This document shows positions 17,926 to 27,332 of a stretch of 56,168 nt of DNA, in pieces. The position numbers and the translations under genes were made by a program. Numbering within the stretch: the first letter of the stretch is position 1; each line of letters starts with the position of its first letter. Below the pieces are notes generated by a model. That model was not told the origin of the DNA. It saw only the letters and a program-made list of their open reading frames with translations, and did no database searches. The stretch covers positions 190,506 through 246,673 of the forward strand of contig NZ_PPPX01000011.1 in the NCBI RefSeq assembly GCF_002902305.1, given 5' to 3'. This DNA is from Staphylococcus argensis. Its GTDB lineage: Bacteria > Bacillota > Bacilli > Staphylococcales > Staphylococcaceae.

Positions 17926-18276
17926 TCAAGGCTTATAGTCAGGATCAAACTTGTGGTGTTTCGCATGCTTGTCTGTCTTCTTCGTTTCCGTATCGAAACC
18001 TTGAACGACAATACCTTTGTAAGTGGCTACAGGTTGAAAGACATACGTCTTGTCAGGATCGTCTTTAAATTTCACTTCTTTATAGTAGAGCCCTTTCTTA
18101 GCACTATAAAGTGTCTTCTCCGATGTCACTTTGTCCTTTAAGTGATGTTGCGTCAAGTATTTGTCGACAAGTTGAATGTTCTTGTGACCTTGGTACGTAC
18201 GTAAACCAAAGAAGAGCACAATCGCTAAGACGAGTGATAACACTAATAGGCCTAGTATTTTAATAAATGTCTTCAT
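17926..18276 (-). CDS. DUF3139-like small anchored protein
   Basis: 116 aa. One N-terminal membrane helix (about 4-24) is followed by a Lys-rich extracytoplasmic domain, including KKGLYYKEVKF and a KHAKHHKFDPDY tail. It resembles DUF3139 proteins in length and layout. No catalytic motif is visible. A terminator is downstream and an ATG with ggagtt upstream. The gene stands alone, and no function can be stated. Confidence 0.6.
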   Translation of the reverse strand: MKTFIKILGLLVLSLVLAIVLFFGLRTYQGHKNIQLVDKYLTQHHLKDKVTSEKTLYSAKKGLYYKEVKFKDDPDKTYVFQPVATYKGIVVQGFDTETKKTDKHAKHHKFDPDYKP

Positions 18277-18430
18277 TATAGAACTCCTTTAGCGCAACCA
18301 ATCATTGTTACTCACATCATTTGATTAGCGCATATCTTTCCATTATATACACTATCCATTATGACGGATTCGTGGTTGGAATGAAAGATAAGACTCCTCT
18401 TTGTAACAAAATAGTCGTTTCTAATTCTAC

Positions 18431-19060
18431 TTAGAAATACTGACGCACAGATTCGACTGGCATACGATAAGAACTATGCCCTTCTTGCGCTTTTTTACCA
18501 ATTGCGATTACCATTACAGGTATATAACGCTCGGGATCCATATCGAAGCATGCTGCCATATTAGCTCTATCGAACCCGCCTATCGGATTTGTGTCATAAC
18601 CATGTGCTTTCGCTACGAGCATCAATTGCATTGCCATCAAACTGCTATCGATGTTGACGATCGACGTCATTTGCTCAGTCGTTAGTCCTTTATAATAAGG
18701 AACGACCCAATCGAGAAACTGCGTCTTAATCTCTTCAGTCATAAATCCACGTTCCACTTGGCTGCCATAAATATGTTCCGCATGCTCATAGTTGTGAAGG
18801 TCACCAAAGATGACGATCATCGCTGAAGACGTATCGTTCTGACGTGTATTCATACTCATCAACGGGCGCAACTTCTCTTTACCTTCTGGTGTATCAACCA
18901 CCACCATACGCCACGGTTGCATATTTACTGACGACGGCGCAAGTGTCGCTTTTTCTAATATTTCATCCATTTCTTCACGCGGAATCTTGTAATTCTCGTC
19001 GAAGACTTTAATGGACTTTCTCCCTTTCAATATTTGATCAAAGTCATTGATTTGAGTCAT
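18431..19060 (-). CDS. nitroreductase-family flavoprotein
   Basis: 209 aa. FMN-binding signature ATLAPSSVNMQPWR at about 37-50, preceded by an N-terminal GRKSIKVFD that matches the usual RRSxRxF. A C-terminal GGFDRANMA and final SYRMPVESV complete the fold. It probably reduces quinones, nitro compounds or flavins with NAD(P)H. It is a single gene, located next to a heat-shock gene but on the opposite strand. The exact substrate cannot be read from sequence. Confidence 0.85.
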   Translation of the reverse strand: MTQINDFDQILKGRKSIKVFDENYKIPREEMDEILEKATLAPSSVNMQPWRMVVVDTPEGKEKLRPLMSMNTRQNDTSSAMIVIFGDLHNYEHAEHIYGSQVERGFMTEEIKTQFLDWVVPYYKGLTTEQMTSIVNIDSSLMAMQLMLVAKAHGYDTNPIGGFDRANMAACFDMDPERYIPVMVIAIGKKAQEGHSSYRMPVESVRQYF

Positions 19061-19334
19061 CTTCTTACCTACTTTCTTTCATATTTAAAAAAATACATGA
19101 TTACTCTACTGCCTCAAATGACATTATTCAATAGATATGCCTAGGGTACCTTTCACTGTTTCATCATATATTCCCGACTGTGAATCCCGTTACCTCTGCC
19201 GCAAAGTTTGTAAGTACGGTACTGCAACCACCCCATTGCTGAATATTTATCTCATTATTTTAGGTCAAAGATCAAACTTTTCTTCAATGGTAAAACAAGG
19301 TCTAAACCCTGCTATTGTGCACTTCTTTTTCATT

Positions 19335-19388
19335 AGTCAAAAAAAGTTAAATTTTGATGTTGACTTTCTTTGACCTTTGATATACAAT
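19335..19388 (+). promoter_or_regulatory. hsp20 promoter with two CtsR boxes
   Basis: -35 TTGACT (19360-19365) and -10 TACAAT (19383-19388), 17 bp apart. TTGACTTTCTTTGACC (19360-19375), read on the minus strand as GGTCAAAGAAAGTCAA, fits the CtsR heptad consensus GGTCAAANANRGTCAAA and covers the -35. A second, weaker box of opposite orientation, gtcaaaaaaagttaaa, lies at 19336-19351. Upstream from 19061 I see nothing else definite. Confidence 0.8.
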
Positions 19389-19424
19389 ATAGTTGTAACG
19401 TTAAAGGAGAGGTGATGATCACTC

Positions 19425-19790
19425 ATGGAACAAACTAGAAGACGTCATTTACCAACAGATTTCATTCAAGGTTTATTCCCTAGAACAATTAAATCTGATG
19501 TTCACGAAACAGAAGACAATTATATCGTTACAGCTGAATTACCAGGTATTAATAAAGAAGATATAGATATCAATTATGAAGATAACGTACTCACAATCAT
19601 TGCATCACAAGAAGATGACAGTAATAACGATGCACACTATCACGTGAAAGAACGTCATATTACAGATATGAATCGTCAATTTATCTTTAAAAATATTGAT
19701 AGCAAAGCAATTAAAGCACAATATATCAACGGCTTATTGAAAGTTACTTTACCAAAACAACAAACTAAAACTGAAATTACGATAGATTAA
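19425..19790 (+). CDS. small heat-shock protein Hsp20 (copy 1)
   Basis: 121 aa. The alpha-crystallin domain spans about 17-121: EDNYIVTAELPGINKEDI, a VKERHI segment and the NGLLKVTLPK end (IxI/V-type strand). The N-terminal arm is short (about 16 residues). It is an ATP-independent holdase that binds unfolding proteins. CtsR boxes upstream indicate heat-shock control. A second Hsp20 gene follows in the same direction, separated by a family B repeat. Confidence 0.9.
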   Translation: MEQTRRRHLPTDFIQGLFPRTIKSDVHETEDNYIVTAELPGINKEDIDINYEDNVLTIIASQEDDSNNDAHYHVKERHITDMNRQFIFKNIDSKAIKAQYINGLLKVTLPKQQTKTEITID

Positions 19791-19891
19791 TATGAAGAAA
19801 ACAAAAATAGAGAAAGTGAAGCGTGAGTCAGGAATATTAAAAAATAATCATGTAGGAAGCGAATAAAAATTATACTTTTAATTATGAGTAA

Positions 19892-20120
19892 ATTTTCAAT
19901 GTGTACTCGAGACGCTTGATGGAGCTAGACCACTACGAAAATCCATTCTTTGAGCTCTTTGAGCGAAAAGAATTAGTTGAGTGTGGTCCTACGCAGTAGC
20001 TGTCTGAATTCGAGAAGGCTATCGCTTTCTCGAAATCTAGTCAGCCTTCCGGGGGAAGTACTACGAAATCATAGATTTCTGTACTTCTCCCAAGCAAGCG
20101 AGAGTTTTAACATTGAAAAT
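19892..20120 (+). repeat. compound repeat: family B copy 2 with an embedded reversed family A element
   Basis: Outer stem ATTTTCAATGT / ACATTGAAAAT; inner GACCAC (19928-19933) / GTGGTC (19983-19988); invariant GAAAATCCA and TTAGTTGA. From about 19990 to 20092 the 3' half holds a family A element in reverse orientation (read on the minus strand: ACAGAAATC, GGCTGACTAG, AGCGATAGC, CAGCTACTGCG). Nearly identical to 45962-46191. A GAGTCAGGAAT / ATTCCTCCTGACTC repeat further out (19823-20146) brackets it. Confidence 0.8.
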
Positions 20121-20178
20121 AATAGATATTCAAATTCCTCCTGACTCATCTAATTAATCATTTAAAGGAGAGATAATT

Positions 20179-20601
20179 ATGGGCTTTGAAATGAAACCAT
20201 TCTTCAATATGGAACCAAGTGATTTATTTAAAGATGTAGGACGTCAATTCTTCGATCAATTCCCTAGTGCAGGTGGCATTACTACAGACATTAAAGAATT
20301 AGACGATAGCTATGTAGTAGAAGCAGAACTTCCAGGTATGAAGAAAGAAAATATTAGTTTAAACTTTGAAAATAACGTGCTTACTATCGAAGGTAAACAA
20401 ACAGAAGAAAATAACGAAGAAGACGACAATGGTCGCGTCATTCATCGCGAACGCAGCGTTAGAGATGTTAAACGTCAATTCTCCTTCAACAATATTCAAG
20501 AAGATGCCATCAAAGCATCTTATGACAATGGCATGTTGAACGTTACCCTTCCTAAACGTTCTAAAGAAGATAACTCAAATTCTAACATTCAAATTGACTA
20601 A
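20179..20601 (+). CDS. small heat-shock protein Hsp20 (copy 2)
   Basis: 140 aa. The alpha-crystallin domain is at about 30-130 (DDSYVVEAELPGMKKENI, then YDNGMLNVTLPK). The arm is longer than in copy 1 and contains FFNMEPSDLFKDVGRQFF. ATG 20179 follows aaaggaga. No CtsR box was found between the two genes, so it is probably read through from copy 1 across the repeat or has its own unrecognised promoter. The two copies are clearly divergent in sequence, so the duplication is not recent. Confidence 0.9.
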   Translation: MGFEMKPFFNMEPSDLFKDVGRQFFDQFPSAGGITTDIKELDDSYVVEAELPGMKKENISLNFENNVLTIEGKQTEENNEEDDNGRVIHRERSVRDVKRQFSFNNIQEDAIKASYDNGMLNVTLPKRSKEDNSNSNIQID

Positions 20602-20703
20602 TCAGAAACAGACGTATTAATGTTAATCCTCCCCCTCCTGATAGTGATTCCTTGTTAATGATGAACGTCTGTCAGTAGAATAAATTATAGAAATCATAAT
20701 ACG

Positions 20704-20738
20704 AAGCCACACCAAAGCAAAGAATGGTGTGGCTTTTT
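20704..20738 (+). terminator. terminator after the Hsp20 pair
   Basis: AAGCCACACCA / TGGTGTGGCTT stem, 10-nt loop, T5. Confidence 0.9.
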
Positions 20739-20763
20739 CACGTTCAATGAACTTTAGATATTC

Positions 20764-21936
20764 TTATTGTATGCGTACAGAAGTGCGTTCCCTTTTACTC
20801 AAATGTAACATCGTCACGAGAGCGATAATCGCGAAGATCGCTAACAAGATAAATGCAAAGTGTGAACTACCTGTCACAGATACTACGAGAGAGATCACAA
20901 GTGGTGGGAAGAAACCACCGAGACCACCCATCATTGACACGATACCGTTCGCAGTACCAGCTTCTTTGCTAAAGTAATGAGGTACGAGTTTAAAGACTAA
21001 ACCGTTACCAATACCGGCACACACACTGATGAGTAAACAACCGACTGTGAACATCAATATATTATTTGAAAGTCCAAGAATGATACCACCAATCGTGATA
21101 CACACAAAGTCAATGATTAACATATGTACTGCATTGAGTTTGTCCCCTAGAATTCCACCTAATGGACGGAGTAACGTAGCCAAAGCGATAAAGATACCTG
21201 AGCGAATCCCTGCATCAACACTTTCAATATGGAAGTGTGTGACGAGATAGTTTGGAAGGAAGACGCCAAATGCAACGAATGATCCGAAAGTAATAAAATA
21301 CCAGAAACTTAAGTAATATAATCTTAAATCACTCATCAATTTACGTGTCTGTTCCATTAGAGGTACATGTACTTTACGTTCTTGTGAGTCACCAAAGAAG
21401 AACATGAGAATTGCAAAGAGTGCAAGAAGGATGAGATAAAGTCGAACTGTAGATTGCCATCCTATTGCTCCTGCAATTGGTGGTGCTAAGAAAGATGAAA
21501 TCGCCGTACCGATATTCCCCATTCCGTAAATACCATTCGCAAGTCCCACTCGCTCTTTAGGGAAATACTTAGGAATCGATGTTACACCTACTGAGAACGT
21601 CGCACCAGCTATACCTAAGAAGAAACCAGATGTCATCAGCATTCCCACACTTTGTGCTTGACTCAAGAAGAAGATTGGGAAGAGTAGAATAATAAAGCTA
21701 ATAAAGAAGATCCATTTCGCACCTACTTTATTTGTTAAATAGCCAAAGGGTACGCGCAAGATCGAACCGAGAATGACTGGAATTGCGATAACAATCGATA
21801 GTTGACTACCTGTAATCGCAACATCTTTAGAAATAAATGGCATAATTGGAGAGATAATACTCCACACCATAAATCCAACGATTAAGCTTAAAGTCTGTAA
21901 GCCTAACTGGAAATTCCCATTTTGTTTGTTCATCAT
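20764..21936 (-). CDS. narT: nitrate/nitrite transporter NarT (MFS, NarK family)
   Basis: 390 aa with twelve membrane helices. It has the MFS loop motif and the nitrate-porter signature in [19 protein letters not shown] (conserved Gly-rich helix 5). The matching C-terminal copy is [13 protein letters not shown] plus [15 protein letters not shown]. It imports nitrate for respiration. Two adjacent ATGs exist; either start is possible, with gcaggtga upstream. It lies downstream of nreC, as in S. carnosus and S. aureus. Upstream elements (see 22051-22104) suggest NreC and possibly Rex control. Confidence 0.9.
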   Translation of the reverse strand: MMNKQNGNFQLGLQTLSLIVGFMVWSIISPIMPFISKDVAITGSQLSIVIAIPVILGSILRVPFGYLTNKVGAKWIFFISFIILLFPIFFLSQAQSVGMLMTSGFFLGIAGATFSVGVTSIPKYFPKERVGLANGIYGMGNIGTAISSFLAPPIAGAIGWQSTVRLYLILLALFAILMFFFGDSQERKVHVPLMEQTRKLMSDLRLYYLSFWYFITFGSFVAFGVFLPNYLVTHFHIESVDAGIRSGIFIALATLLRPLGGILGDKLNAVHMLIIDFVCITIGGIILGLSNNILMFTVGCLLISVCAGIGNGLVFKLVPHYFSKEAGTANGIVSMMGGLGGFFPPLVISLVVSVTGSSHFAFILLAIFAIIALVTMLHLSKRERTSVRIQ

Positions 21937-22050
21937 TATTCACCTGCATTTAACATAATTAATAACGAATCAGTACTTTGAGTACGTGAATAGGAGGTCA
22001 TTTCTATATTTCTTAACCAAAGTACCGATTTCACTTCTAGTTTAGTAACT

Positions 22051-22104
22051 TTGTGAAAAAATGAACATAGGGACTCTCCCTTAATACATTAAGGAAAGTC
22101 CCTA
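22051..22104 (-). promoter_or_regulatory. narT control region: NreC-like palindromes beside a Rex-like box
   Basis: TAGGGACTCTCCCTTA (22068-22083) and its inverted partner TTAAGGAAAGTCCCTA (22089-22104) both resemble the staphylococcal NreC consensus TAGGG-N4-CCCTA, and together they can form a hairpin. TTGTGAAAAAATGAACAT (22051-22068) has three differences from the Rex consensus TTGTGAA-W4-TTCACAA. The order (NreC box, then Rex box, then gene) is the same as at narG and nirR. The stretch 22105-22285 holds nothing I can identify. Confidence 0.55.
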
Positions 22105-22285
22105 TACTACTCACTGGGGTTATATGTCAGGTGCAACTCGTGCTGAATAAGGTAATATTCTCCTGCTGGAACGTACCGTGAAGATCAATTATTATATGCG
22201 TCTCGTGATGTTATCTGGTGCTCGGAAGAACACAATAGAAATGTCGAAATATCATTTCAAAGGGCACGAACTCCGCATTTCACAC

Positions 22286-22332
22286 TAAAAATCCCCCTCA
22301 AATCACACCAACTTCAGTCATTTGAGAGGAAT
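22286..22332 (-). terminator. terminator of the nre operon
   Basis: CCTCTCAAAT / ATTTGAGGGG stem on the minus strand, 16-nt loop, then GATTTTT, 14 bp past the nreC stop. Confidence 0.85.
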
Positions 22333-22346
22333 TAACAATGAGTTAC

Positions 22347-23000
22347 CTAAAAGCTCACAAGCTTCTTCTTAATGGCATACTCTACCAATTCTGGTTTCGT
22401 TTTTAAATTGAGTTTCTGCATAATATGTGTCTTATGCACTTCTACCGTCTTCACAGAGACGAATAGTTTCTCGGCAATTTCCTTATTGCCATAACCTTTC
22501 GCAACTAATGGTAGCACTTCCAACTCTCTTTTAGAGAGAATCTTAAACGGATCATTCGTCGGTGCATCGTCATTCTTAGAGTTATTGACGAATTCGTTCA
22601 CCAACGATGTCGTCATCTTCATATCAATATATGTCTCACCGTTATAAACGGTGCGCACAGCTAAGATGAGCTGATCATCTGGCGCATTTTTCAAAATATA
22701 ACCTTTAGCGCCATTACGTAACACGTGAAATAAATATTCTTCGTCATCATACATCGTTAATATCAAGATCTTAGTGTCAGGAAAGCTTTCACTAATCTTA
22801 CTCGTTGCGATAAGTCCTGATTCACCAGGTGGCATACTTAAGTCCATAATCAAGACATCTGGTTTATGTGTCATCACTTTCTGATACGCTTCCACCCCGT
22901 CTGCAGCAGTAGCTACGACTTCCATATCATCTTGATAATTGAGGATCATAGAGAAGCCTGTGCGTACGACAGCGTGATCATCCGCTATTACTATCTTCAC
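22347..23000 (-). CDS. nreC: nitrogen regulation response regulator NreC
   Basis: 217 aa. The receiver domain (1-120) has acidic pocket DD at 7-8, phospho-acceptor Asp53 (IMDLSMPP) and the conserved Lys in LKNAPD. A LuxR/NarL-type helix-turn-helix sits at about 153-210 ([20 protein letters not shown]). Phosphorylated by NreB under low oxygen, it activates nar, nir and narT promoters. It is the last gene of nreABC, 24 bp after nreB. Confidence 0.92.
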   Translation of the reverse strand: MKIVIADDHAVVRTGFSMILNYQDDMEVVATAADGVEAYQKVMTHKPDVLIMDLSMPPGESGLIATSKISESFPDTKILILTMYDDEEYLFHVLRNGAKGYILKNAPDDQLILAVRTVYNGETYIDMKMTTSLVNEFVNNSKNDDAPTNDPFKILSKRELEVLPLVAKGYGNKEIAEKLFVSVKTVEVHKTHIMQKLNLKTKPELVEYAIKKKLVSF

Positions 23001-23024
23001 ATTAACTACTCCCTTTATATTGCA

Positions 23025-24062
23025 TTAGATTGGAACTTCAAGTGTCACGATGGTACCTCTACCAAGTTGTGTGTCAATCATTACTTCTGCATCGATTAAC
23101 TCTGCTCGTTCATTCATCCCGTAAAGTCCAAGTCCTGTACCTTGAGGTTGATGGCTTTTATCAAATCCTTTACCATGGTCAACCACTTCAGCAATCAGCT
23201 TCTGACCTACTTCATGTAACGTCACATTAATCTTAGAAACATCTGCATATTTAATCGCGTTAAATACTGCTTCTTGCACAATGCGATACACGACAGTCTC
23301 GATATTATTGTTAAAGCGTTTCGCATTCAGATTCGTCTCATAGTCAATATAGACACCGTAATTGGCTTCTGCTTGTTTAAAATACGTCTTAAATGCAGCA
23401 TCTAAGCCTAAATCATCGAGTGATGAAGGACGGAGTTCCACTGAAAGATGACGGATATCATCGATGAGTTGTGACATCAATCCTTCAATCCGTTCAGCAC
23501 TCGACGTTAATTCCTCCATCGATTGCTGATATTTCAACAAACGCAACTCCACATCGACATTAAGCATCTCTTGAACCACACTATCATGAAGTTCACGAGA
23601 AATACGCTTACGCTCATTCTCCTGTGCTGCAATCGTCTTCTTCATCATCGTACGTTGATAAACTTTCTCTTTACGCACAATCTCTTGTGAGACATTCTGT
23701 AACGTGAACGCGCTAATCTCATTATCCTCGTCAATCATTTCATAACTTGCTTTAAAGGGTTCAAACTGATCTTCGGTTGTTCTGAGATAGACTTGGAATG
23801 TCGCATCTTCAATGTCATCTTCTTTCAGAAAACATTGTTCACAAGTATGCAGATCATTGTCTTCCGTATAGGTACTGCAATGATTGCAAAGTGTTTGTGT
23901 AATTTGACTATAGTTATTATCTGGTGAAATAACCTCTTTTGCTGCTGGATTCATATCAATTACCTTGCCATATTTATCTATAAATATAATCTTCTCACTC
24001 GTGTGTTGATAGTAGTCCTGTAACAAATTCTGCTTAGTCAATTGCTCTTCCCCCAACATCAT
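23025..24062 (-). CDS. nreB: oxygen-sensing histidine kinase NreB
   Basis: 345 aa. The N-terminal PAS domain carries Cys59, Cys62, Cys74 and Cys77, the same positions I recall for the oxygen-labile [4Fe-4S] cluster of S. carnosus NreB. The HisKA_3 dimerisation motif ERKRISRELHDSVVQEML has phospho-acceptor His159. The C-terminal ATPase domain has NAIKYADVS (N box) and the GTGLGLYGM G box. It has no membrane helix, so it is cytosolic. Oxygen destroys the cluster and stops autophosphorylation. Confidence 0.92.
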   Translation of the reverse strand: MMLGEEQLTKQNLLQDYYQHTSEKIIFIDKYGKVIDMNPAAKEVISPDNNYSQITQTLCNHCSTYTEDNDLHTCEQCFLKEDDIEDATFQVYLRTTEDQFEPFKASYEMIDEDNEISAFTLQNVSQEIVRKEKVYQRTMMKKTIAAQENERKRISRELHDSVVQEMLNVDVELRLLKYQQSMEELTSSAERIEGLMSQLIDDIRHLSVELRPSSLDDLGLDAAFKTYFKQAEANYGVYIDYETNLNAKRFNNNIETVVYRIVQEAVFNAIKYADVSKINVTLHEVGQKLIAEVVDHGKGFDKSHQPQGTGLGLYGMNERAELIDAEVMIDTQLGRGTIVTLEVPI

Positions 24063-24067
24063 ATCAC

Positions 24068-24520
24068 CTATATTCCTTCAGTAAATTCCCCTAGTTTCCC
24101 GCTAATATCGATCTGATCCGCATGAACAGGAATGGGCTTGTGGTCGCGTTGCCCCAAGAGTAGGACACCTTTCACGTTGTGTCCAGACCAAAGTGGAATG
24201 GCGAGTGTCGCAGTTAAAGCTTCACTTAAGATAATAGGATACTTTAATCTCTCATTCATAGACAAAGCTTGATCCACGTCTTCGATAACTTGACGTTTCC
24301 CCGTCTTCATCACATTGCCAGCAAGACCGTTCCCTTTACGCAAGACGATAAGTTTATAGCGATCATTGAGATTTCCATCTACATATTGCCACTTGATGGG
24401 TGAATGATATTGATCACTTTCATACATCGCTATACTCGCGAAATCAAATTGATATTCAGTTCTGATATGTTCTAACGCTGCTTGATAATTAAATGGTTGA
24501 CGATTTAATGTAGATTTCAA
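24068..24520 (-). CDS. nreA: nitrate receptor NreA (GAF domain)
   Basis: 150 aa, a single GAF domain. It has KGNGLAGNVMKTGKRQV and SEALTATLAIPLWSG, the parts lining the nitrate pocket in S. carnosus NreA. NreA without nitrate restrains NreB; nitrate binding releases it. The start ATG at 24520 follows ggagg. It is followed closely by nreB (5 bp) and preceded by narI (14 bp), so nar and nre genes are probably partly co-transcribed. Confidence 0.88.
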   Translation of the reverse strand: MKSTLNRQPFNYQAALEHIRTEYQFDFASIAMYESDQYHSPIKWQYVDGNLNDRYKLIVLRKGNGLAGNVMKTGKRQVIEDVDQALSMNERLKYPIILSEALTATLAIPLWSGHNVKGVLLLGQRDHKPIPVHADQIDISGKLGEFTEGI

Positions 24521-24534
24521 ACGCGCTCCTCCGT

Positions 24535-25212
24535 TCAGACTTTATGTTTACGATAAATAATATAGCTTCGGCTCACATACGTAATCGGTACACTCCATAC
24601 GTGTACAAGTCGTGTAAATGGCCAGAAAGCAAAGATGAGAAAGGCTAAGATAATATGCATTTTAAAAGCCAATGGGACTGTCGTCATCAAACTTGCATCA
24701 GGTGTTAAAGTAAAGAGTCCTCTAAACCAGATAGCAATCGTTTGACGATAATCGAAATCTGGTGTGGTCGCATTAGTTACGAGTGTAGCATAACACCCTA
24801 ATATCACAATACATAAGAGCATAAAGTTAACGATAATATCTGATGCAGTGCTTAACTTGCGCACGTTTGTACGTGTGACACGACGAAATGTCAACATGAG
24901 CATTCCAATTAATGTCATTATACCAAAAATACTACCGATGTAGACAGCACCAATATGATAGATATGATTATTTACACCGATGCCTGATAGCCACGATGCT
25001 GGAATAACAAGTCCTACAAAGTGACCACCAGCCACTGGAATGACACCTAAGTGGAAGAGTAAACTTCCCCATTTCAGTTGTTTCTTCTCGATAAATTCAC
25101 TCGATTTCGCTGTCCATGAATATTGATCATATTTAAATCTAGCAGCATGGCCAATCACGAAGATCGCCATGCATAGATAAGGGAGGATGACCCAAATAAG
25201 TTGGTTGAGCAT
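24535..25212 (-). CDS. narI: respiratory nitrate reductase gamma subunit NarI
   Basis: 225 aa with five membrane helices. Candidate heme b ligands are the His residues in FVIGHAARFKYDQYSW (helix 1 end), LFHLGVIPVAGGHFVGL (helix 2) and FAFWPFTRLVHVWS (helix 5). It oxidises menaquinol at the membrane and passes electrons to NarH. Start ATG 25212, one base after the narJ stop. Confidence 0.92.
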   Translation of the reverse strand: MLNQLIWVILPYLCMAIFVIGHAARFKYDQYSWTAKSSEFIEKKQLKWGSLLFHLGVIPVAGGHFVGLVIPASWLSGIGVNNHIYHIGAVYIGSIFGIMTLIGMLMLTFRRVTRTNVRKLSTASDIIVNFMLLCIVILGCYATLVTNATTPDFDYRQTIAIWFRGLFTLTPDASLMTTVPLAFKMHIILAFLIFAFWPFTRLVHVWSVPITYVSRSYIIYRKHKV

Positions 25213-25213
25213 C

Positions 25214-25780
25214 TTAAACCACCTCTGTCGTTGGTTGTAGACAAGATTTCAAGACCTCTCTCAAAGCTTGTACTACATATTGATATGGATTGTCTTCAGA
25301 TCTGAGTTGCTGCAACATTGCGTAGGAACCATCTTCAATGACCATGATGACAAATTCAATATTGCCTAGTGCACGTTCATCTTCGTTCCAGCTTGCAAGA
25401 TAGAGAAACTCTAACATGAGCGGTAAGTAGTCAGAGAGTTCGTTCGCTTCCATCTGCAATCCAAACATTTCATATAGAACCTTTAACTTCGCCAACATTT
25501 GACCGCGTTCCTTTTGCGTATCAAATTTGTTATACGTCATGTACAATGGCGCTTTTTTATTAAAATCAAAGGTATCTGAGTAAAGTTGTTTAAACTCGAG
25601 CAATGTGAGCTGATGTACCTCTTCACGAAACTTCACTAAGTCTGGATAAGCTAAGTTATCTTCATCGACTACATCTTTAAAGGTCTTCGGATGCAATGTC
25701 AGTTTCTCAGGAAATTCCAATTGCTTAGCTAAATAACCTATCGTCTCTTGATAGCGTACAAAGTTAGGGATGTTAATCAC
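25214..25780 (-). CDS. narJ: nitrate reductase assembly chaperone NarJ
   Basis: 188 aa from GTG 25780 (ggaggg 8 bp upstream); an in-frame ATG at 25795 is part of that ribosome site. All-helical TorD/NarJ fold. It starts INIPNFVRYQETIGYLAKQL and has the acidic DYLPLMLEFL segment typical of NarJ. It delivers the molybdenum cofactor to NarG and stays out of the final enzyme. It overlaps narH by 8 bp, indicating translational coupling. Confidence 0.9.
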   Translation of the reverse strand: MINIPNFVRYQETIGYLAKQLEFPEKLTLHPKTFKDVVDEDNLAYPDLVKFREEVHQLTLLEFKQLYSDTFDFNKKAPLYMTYNKFDTQKERGQMLAKLKVLYEMFGLQMEANELSDYLPLMLEFLYLASWNEDERALGNIEFVIMVIEDGSYAMLQQLRSEDNPYQYVVQALREVLKSCLQPTTEVV

Positions 25781-27332
25781 GGAAGATCCCTCCATAGAAA
25801 TTCTCGTTATAGATTTCTTGTCCAGTCTTCGTAGGATCAGTAGCTACTGGCACGCCACAACCTTCACAGTTTGAACCAAAGTACTCGCCACCATAACCTT
25901 GGCTACCTTGCGCTCTGTATGTGTCCATGTAAGCTTCTTTATGTGAAGTTGGGATGACGAAACGATCTTCATACTTCGCAATCGCTAAGAGGCGATACAT
26001 TTGTTCAACTTGGATTTCGCTTAAACCTACGCGATCAAGACGATCTAAATCTACAGGTTTGTTTGTCGCTTTCGCACGCATATGACTACGCATCATCGCC
26101 ATCTTCTGCAACGCTTTCTTCACGGGTTCAGTATCTCCAGCTGTAAAGAGGCTCGCTAAATATTGAATTGGTAAACGCATCTCTTCAATCGCTGGGAAGA
26201 TCATATCTGGGTTACGTTTCGCCTCTTGTGCACGTTGTCCTTCGAAGTAGCTCATGATTGGACTTAATGGTGGGCAATACCAAACCATTGGCATCGTACG
26301 ATATTCTGGATGAAGTGGGAACGCAATCTTATACTCAATCGCTAATTTATAGATTGGTGAATTCTGAGCCGCTTCAATCCACTCCATGTTCACGCCATCT
26401 GCTTGCGCTTGTTCAATCACATCTTCGTCATATGGGTTAAGGAACAATTCGAGTTGTTTCTCATACAGTTCTTTCTCATCTTTAACTGACGCCATTTCTT
26501 CCACACGATCAGCATCGTATAGAAGCACGCCTAAATAACGCATACGACCTGTACATGTTTCTGAACATACGGTTGGAATACCGTTCTCAATACGTGGGAA
26601 ACAGAACGTACATTTTTCCGCTTTATTCGTTTTCCAGTTAAAATAAACCTTTTTGTATGGACAACCTGTCATACAGTAACGCCATCCACGACATGCGTCT
26701 TGGTCGACGAGTACGATACCATCTTCGTCCCTTTTATACATCGCACCTGAAGGGCAAGATGCCACACAACTAGGGTTTAAACAGTGTTCACAGAGACGAG
26801 GTAAATACATCATGAACGTTTGGTCGAATTTGAATTTGATATCTTCTTCGATACGTTGAATGTTAGGGTCTTCTGGACCTGTGATGTGTCCACCTGCTAA
26901 GTCGTCTTCCCAGTTAGGTCCCCATACGAGATCAAGTTTGTTACCTGTGATCACTGAATGCGCAGTCGCTACTGGGAGGTGTTGACCTTCTTTAGCTGTT
27001 GTGAGGTGACCATAGTTATAAGTCCATGGTTCGTAATAATCTTGAATGATTGGCATATCAGGGTTGTAGAAGATCTTACCTAGTGCGATCTTTGCCCATT
27101 TATTACCTGAGCGTAGTTCAAGCTTACCTTTTTTGTTTAAATACCAACCACCTTTATAAACGGATTGGTCTTCCCATCGTTTCGGATAACCTACGCCGGG
27201 TTTCGTTTCGACGTTGTTAAACCACATATATTCAGCACCTGGTCGATTGGTCCACGTACTCTTACAAGTGACACTACATGTGTGACACCCAATACATTTA
27301 TCTAAATTTAATACTTGAGCTTTAATCTTCAA
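25773..27332 (-). CDS. narH: respiratory nitrate reductase beta subunit NarH
   Basis: 519 aa from TTG 27332, with aaggagg 9 bp upstream, giving MKIKAQVLNLDKCIG as in other staphylococci. It has four Fe-S cluster motifs: CIGCHTCSVTCK, CEHCLNPSCVASCP, CRGWRYCMTGCP (Trp replacing one Cys, the [3Fe-4S] signature) and CTFCFPRIENGIPTVCSETC. It carries electrons from NarI to NarG. Its start lies inside the 3' end of narG (11-bp overlap in another frame). Confidence 0.93.
   Translation of the reverse strand: MKIKAQVLNLDKCIGCHTCSVTCKSTWTNRPGAEYMWFNNVETKPGVGYPKRWEDQSVYKGGWYLNKKGKLELRSGNKWAKIALGKIFYNPDMPIIQDYYEPWTYNYGHLTTAKEGQHLPVATAHSVITGNKLDLVWGPNWEDDLAGGHITGPEDPNIQRIEEDIKFKFDQTFMMYLPRLCEHCLNPSCVASCPSGAMYKRDEDGIVLVDQDACRGWRYCMTGCPYKKVYFNWKTNKAEKCTFCFPRIENGIPTVCSETCTGRMRYLGVLLYDADRVEEMASVKDEKELYEKQLELFLNPYDEDVIEQAQADGVNMEWIEAAQNSPIYKLAIEYKIAFPLHPEYRTMPMVWYCPPLSPIMSYFEGQRAQEAKRNPDMIFPAIEEMRLPIQYLASLFTAGDTEPVKKALQKMAMMRSHMRAKATNKPVDLDRLDRVGLSEIQVEQMYRLLAIAKYEDRFVIPTSHKEAYMDTYRAQGSQGYGGEYFGSNCEGCGVPVATDPTKTGQEIYNENFYGGIFRD

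Noticed and set aside
17731..18141. 136-aa plus-strand frame opposite the DUF3139-like gene
   Set aside because: Runs through a terminator hairpin and antisense to a gene with a clear signal anchor; no ribosome site.
22105..22285. Minus-strand frame reading RYVPAGEYYLIQHELHL between nreC and narT
   Set aside because: Only about 24 codons before a stop, no start codon in frame nearby and no recognisable family; likely chance.
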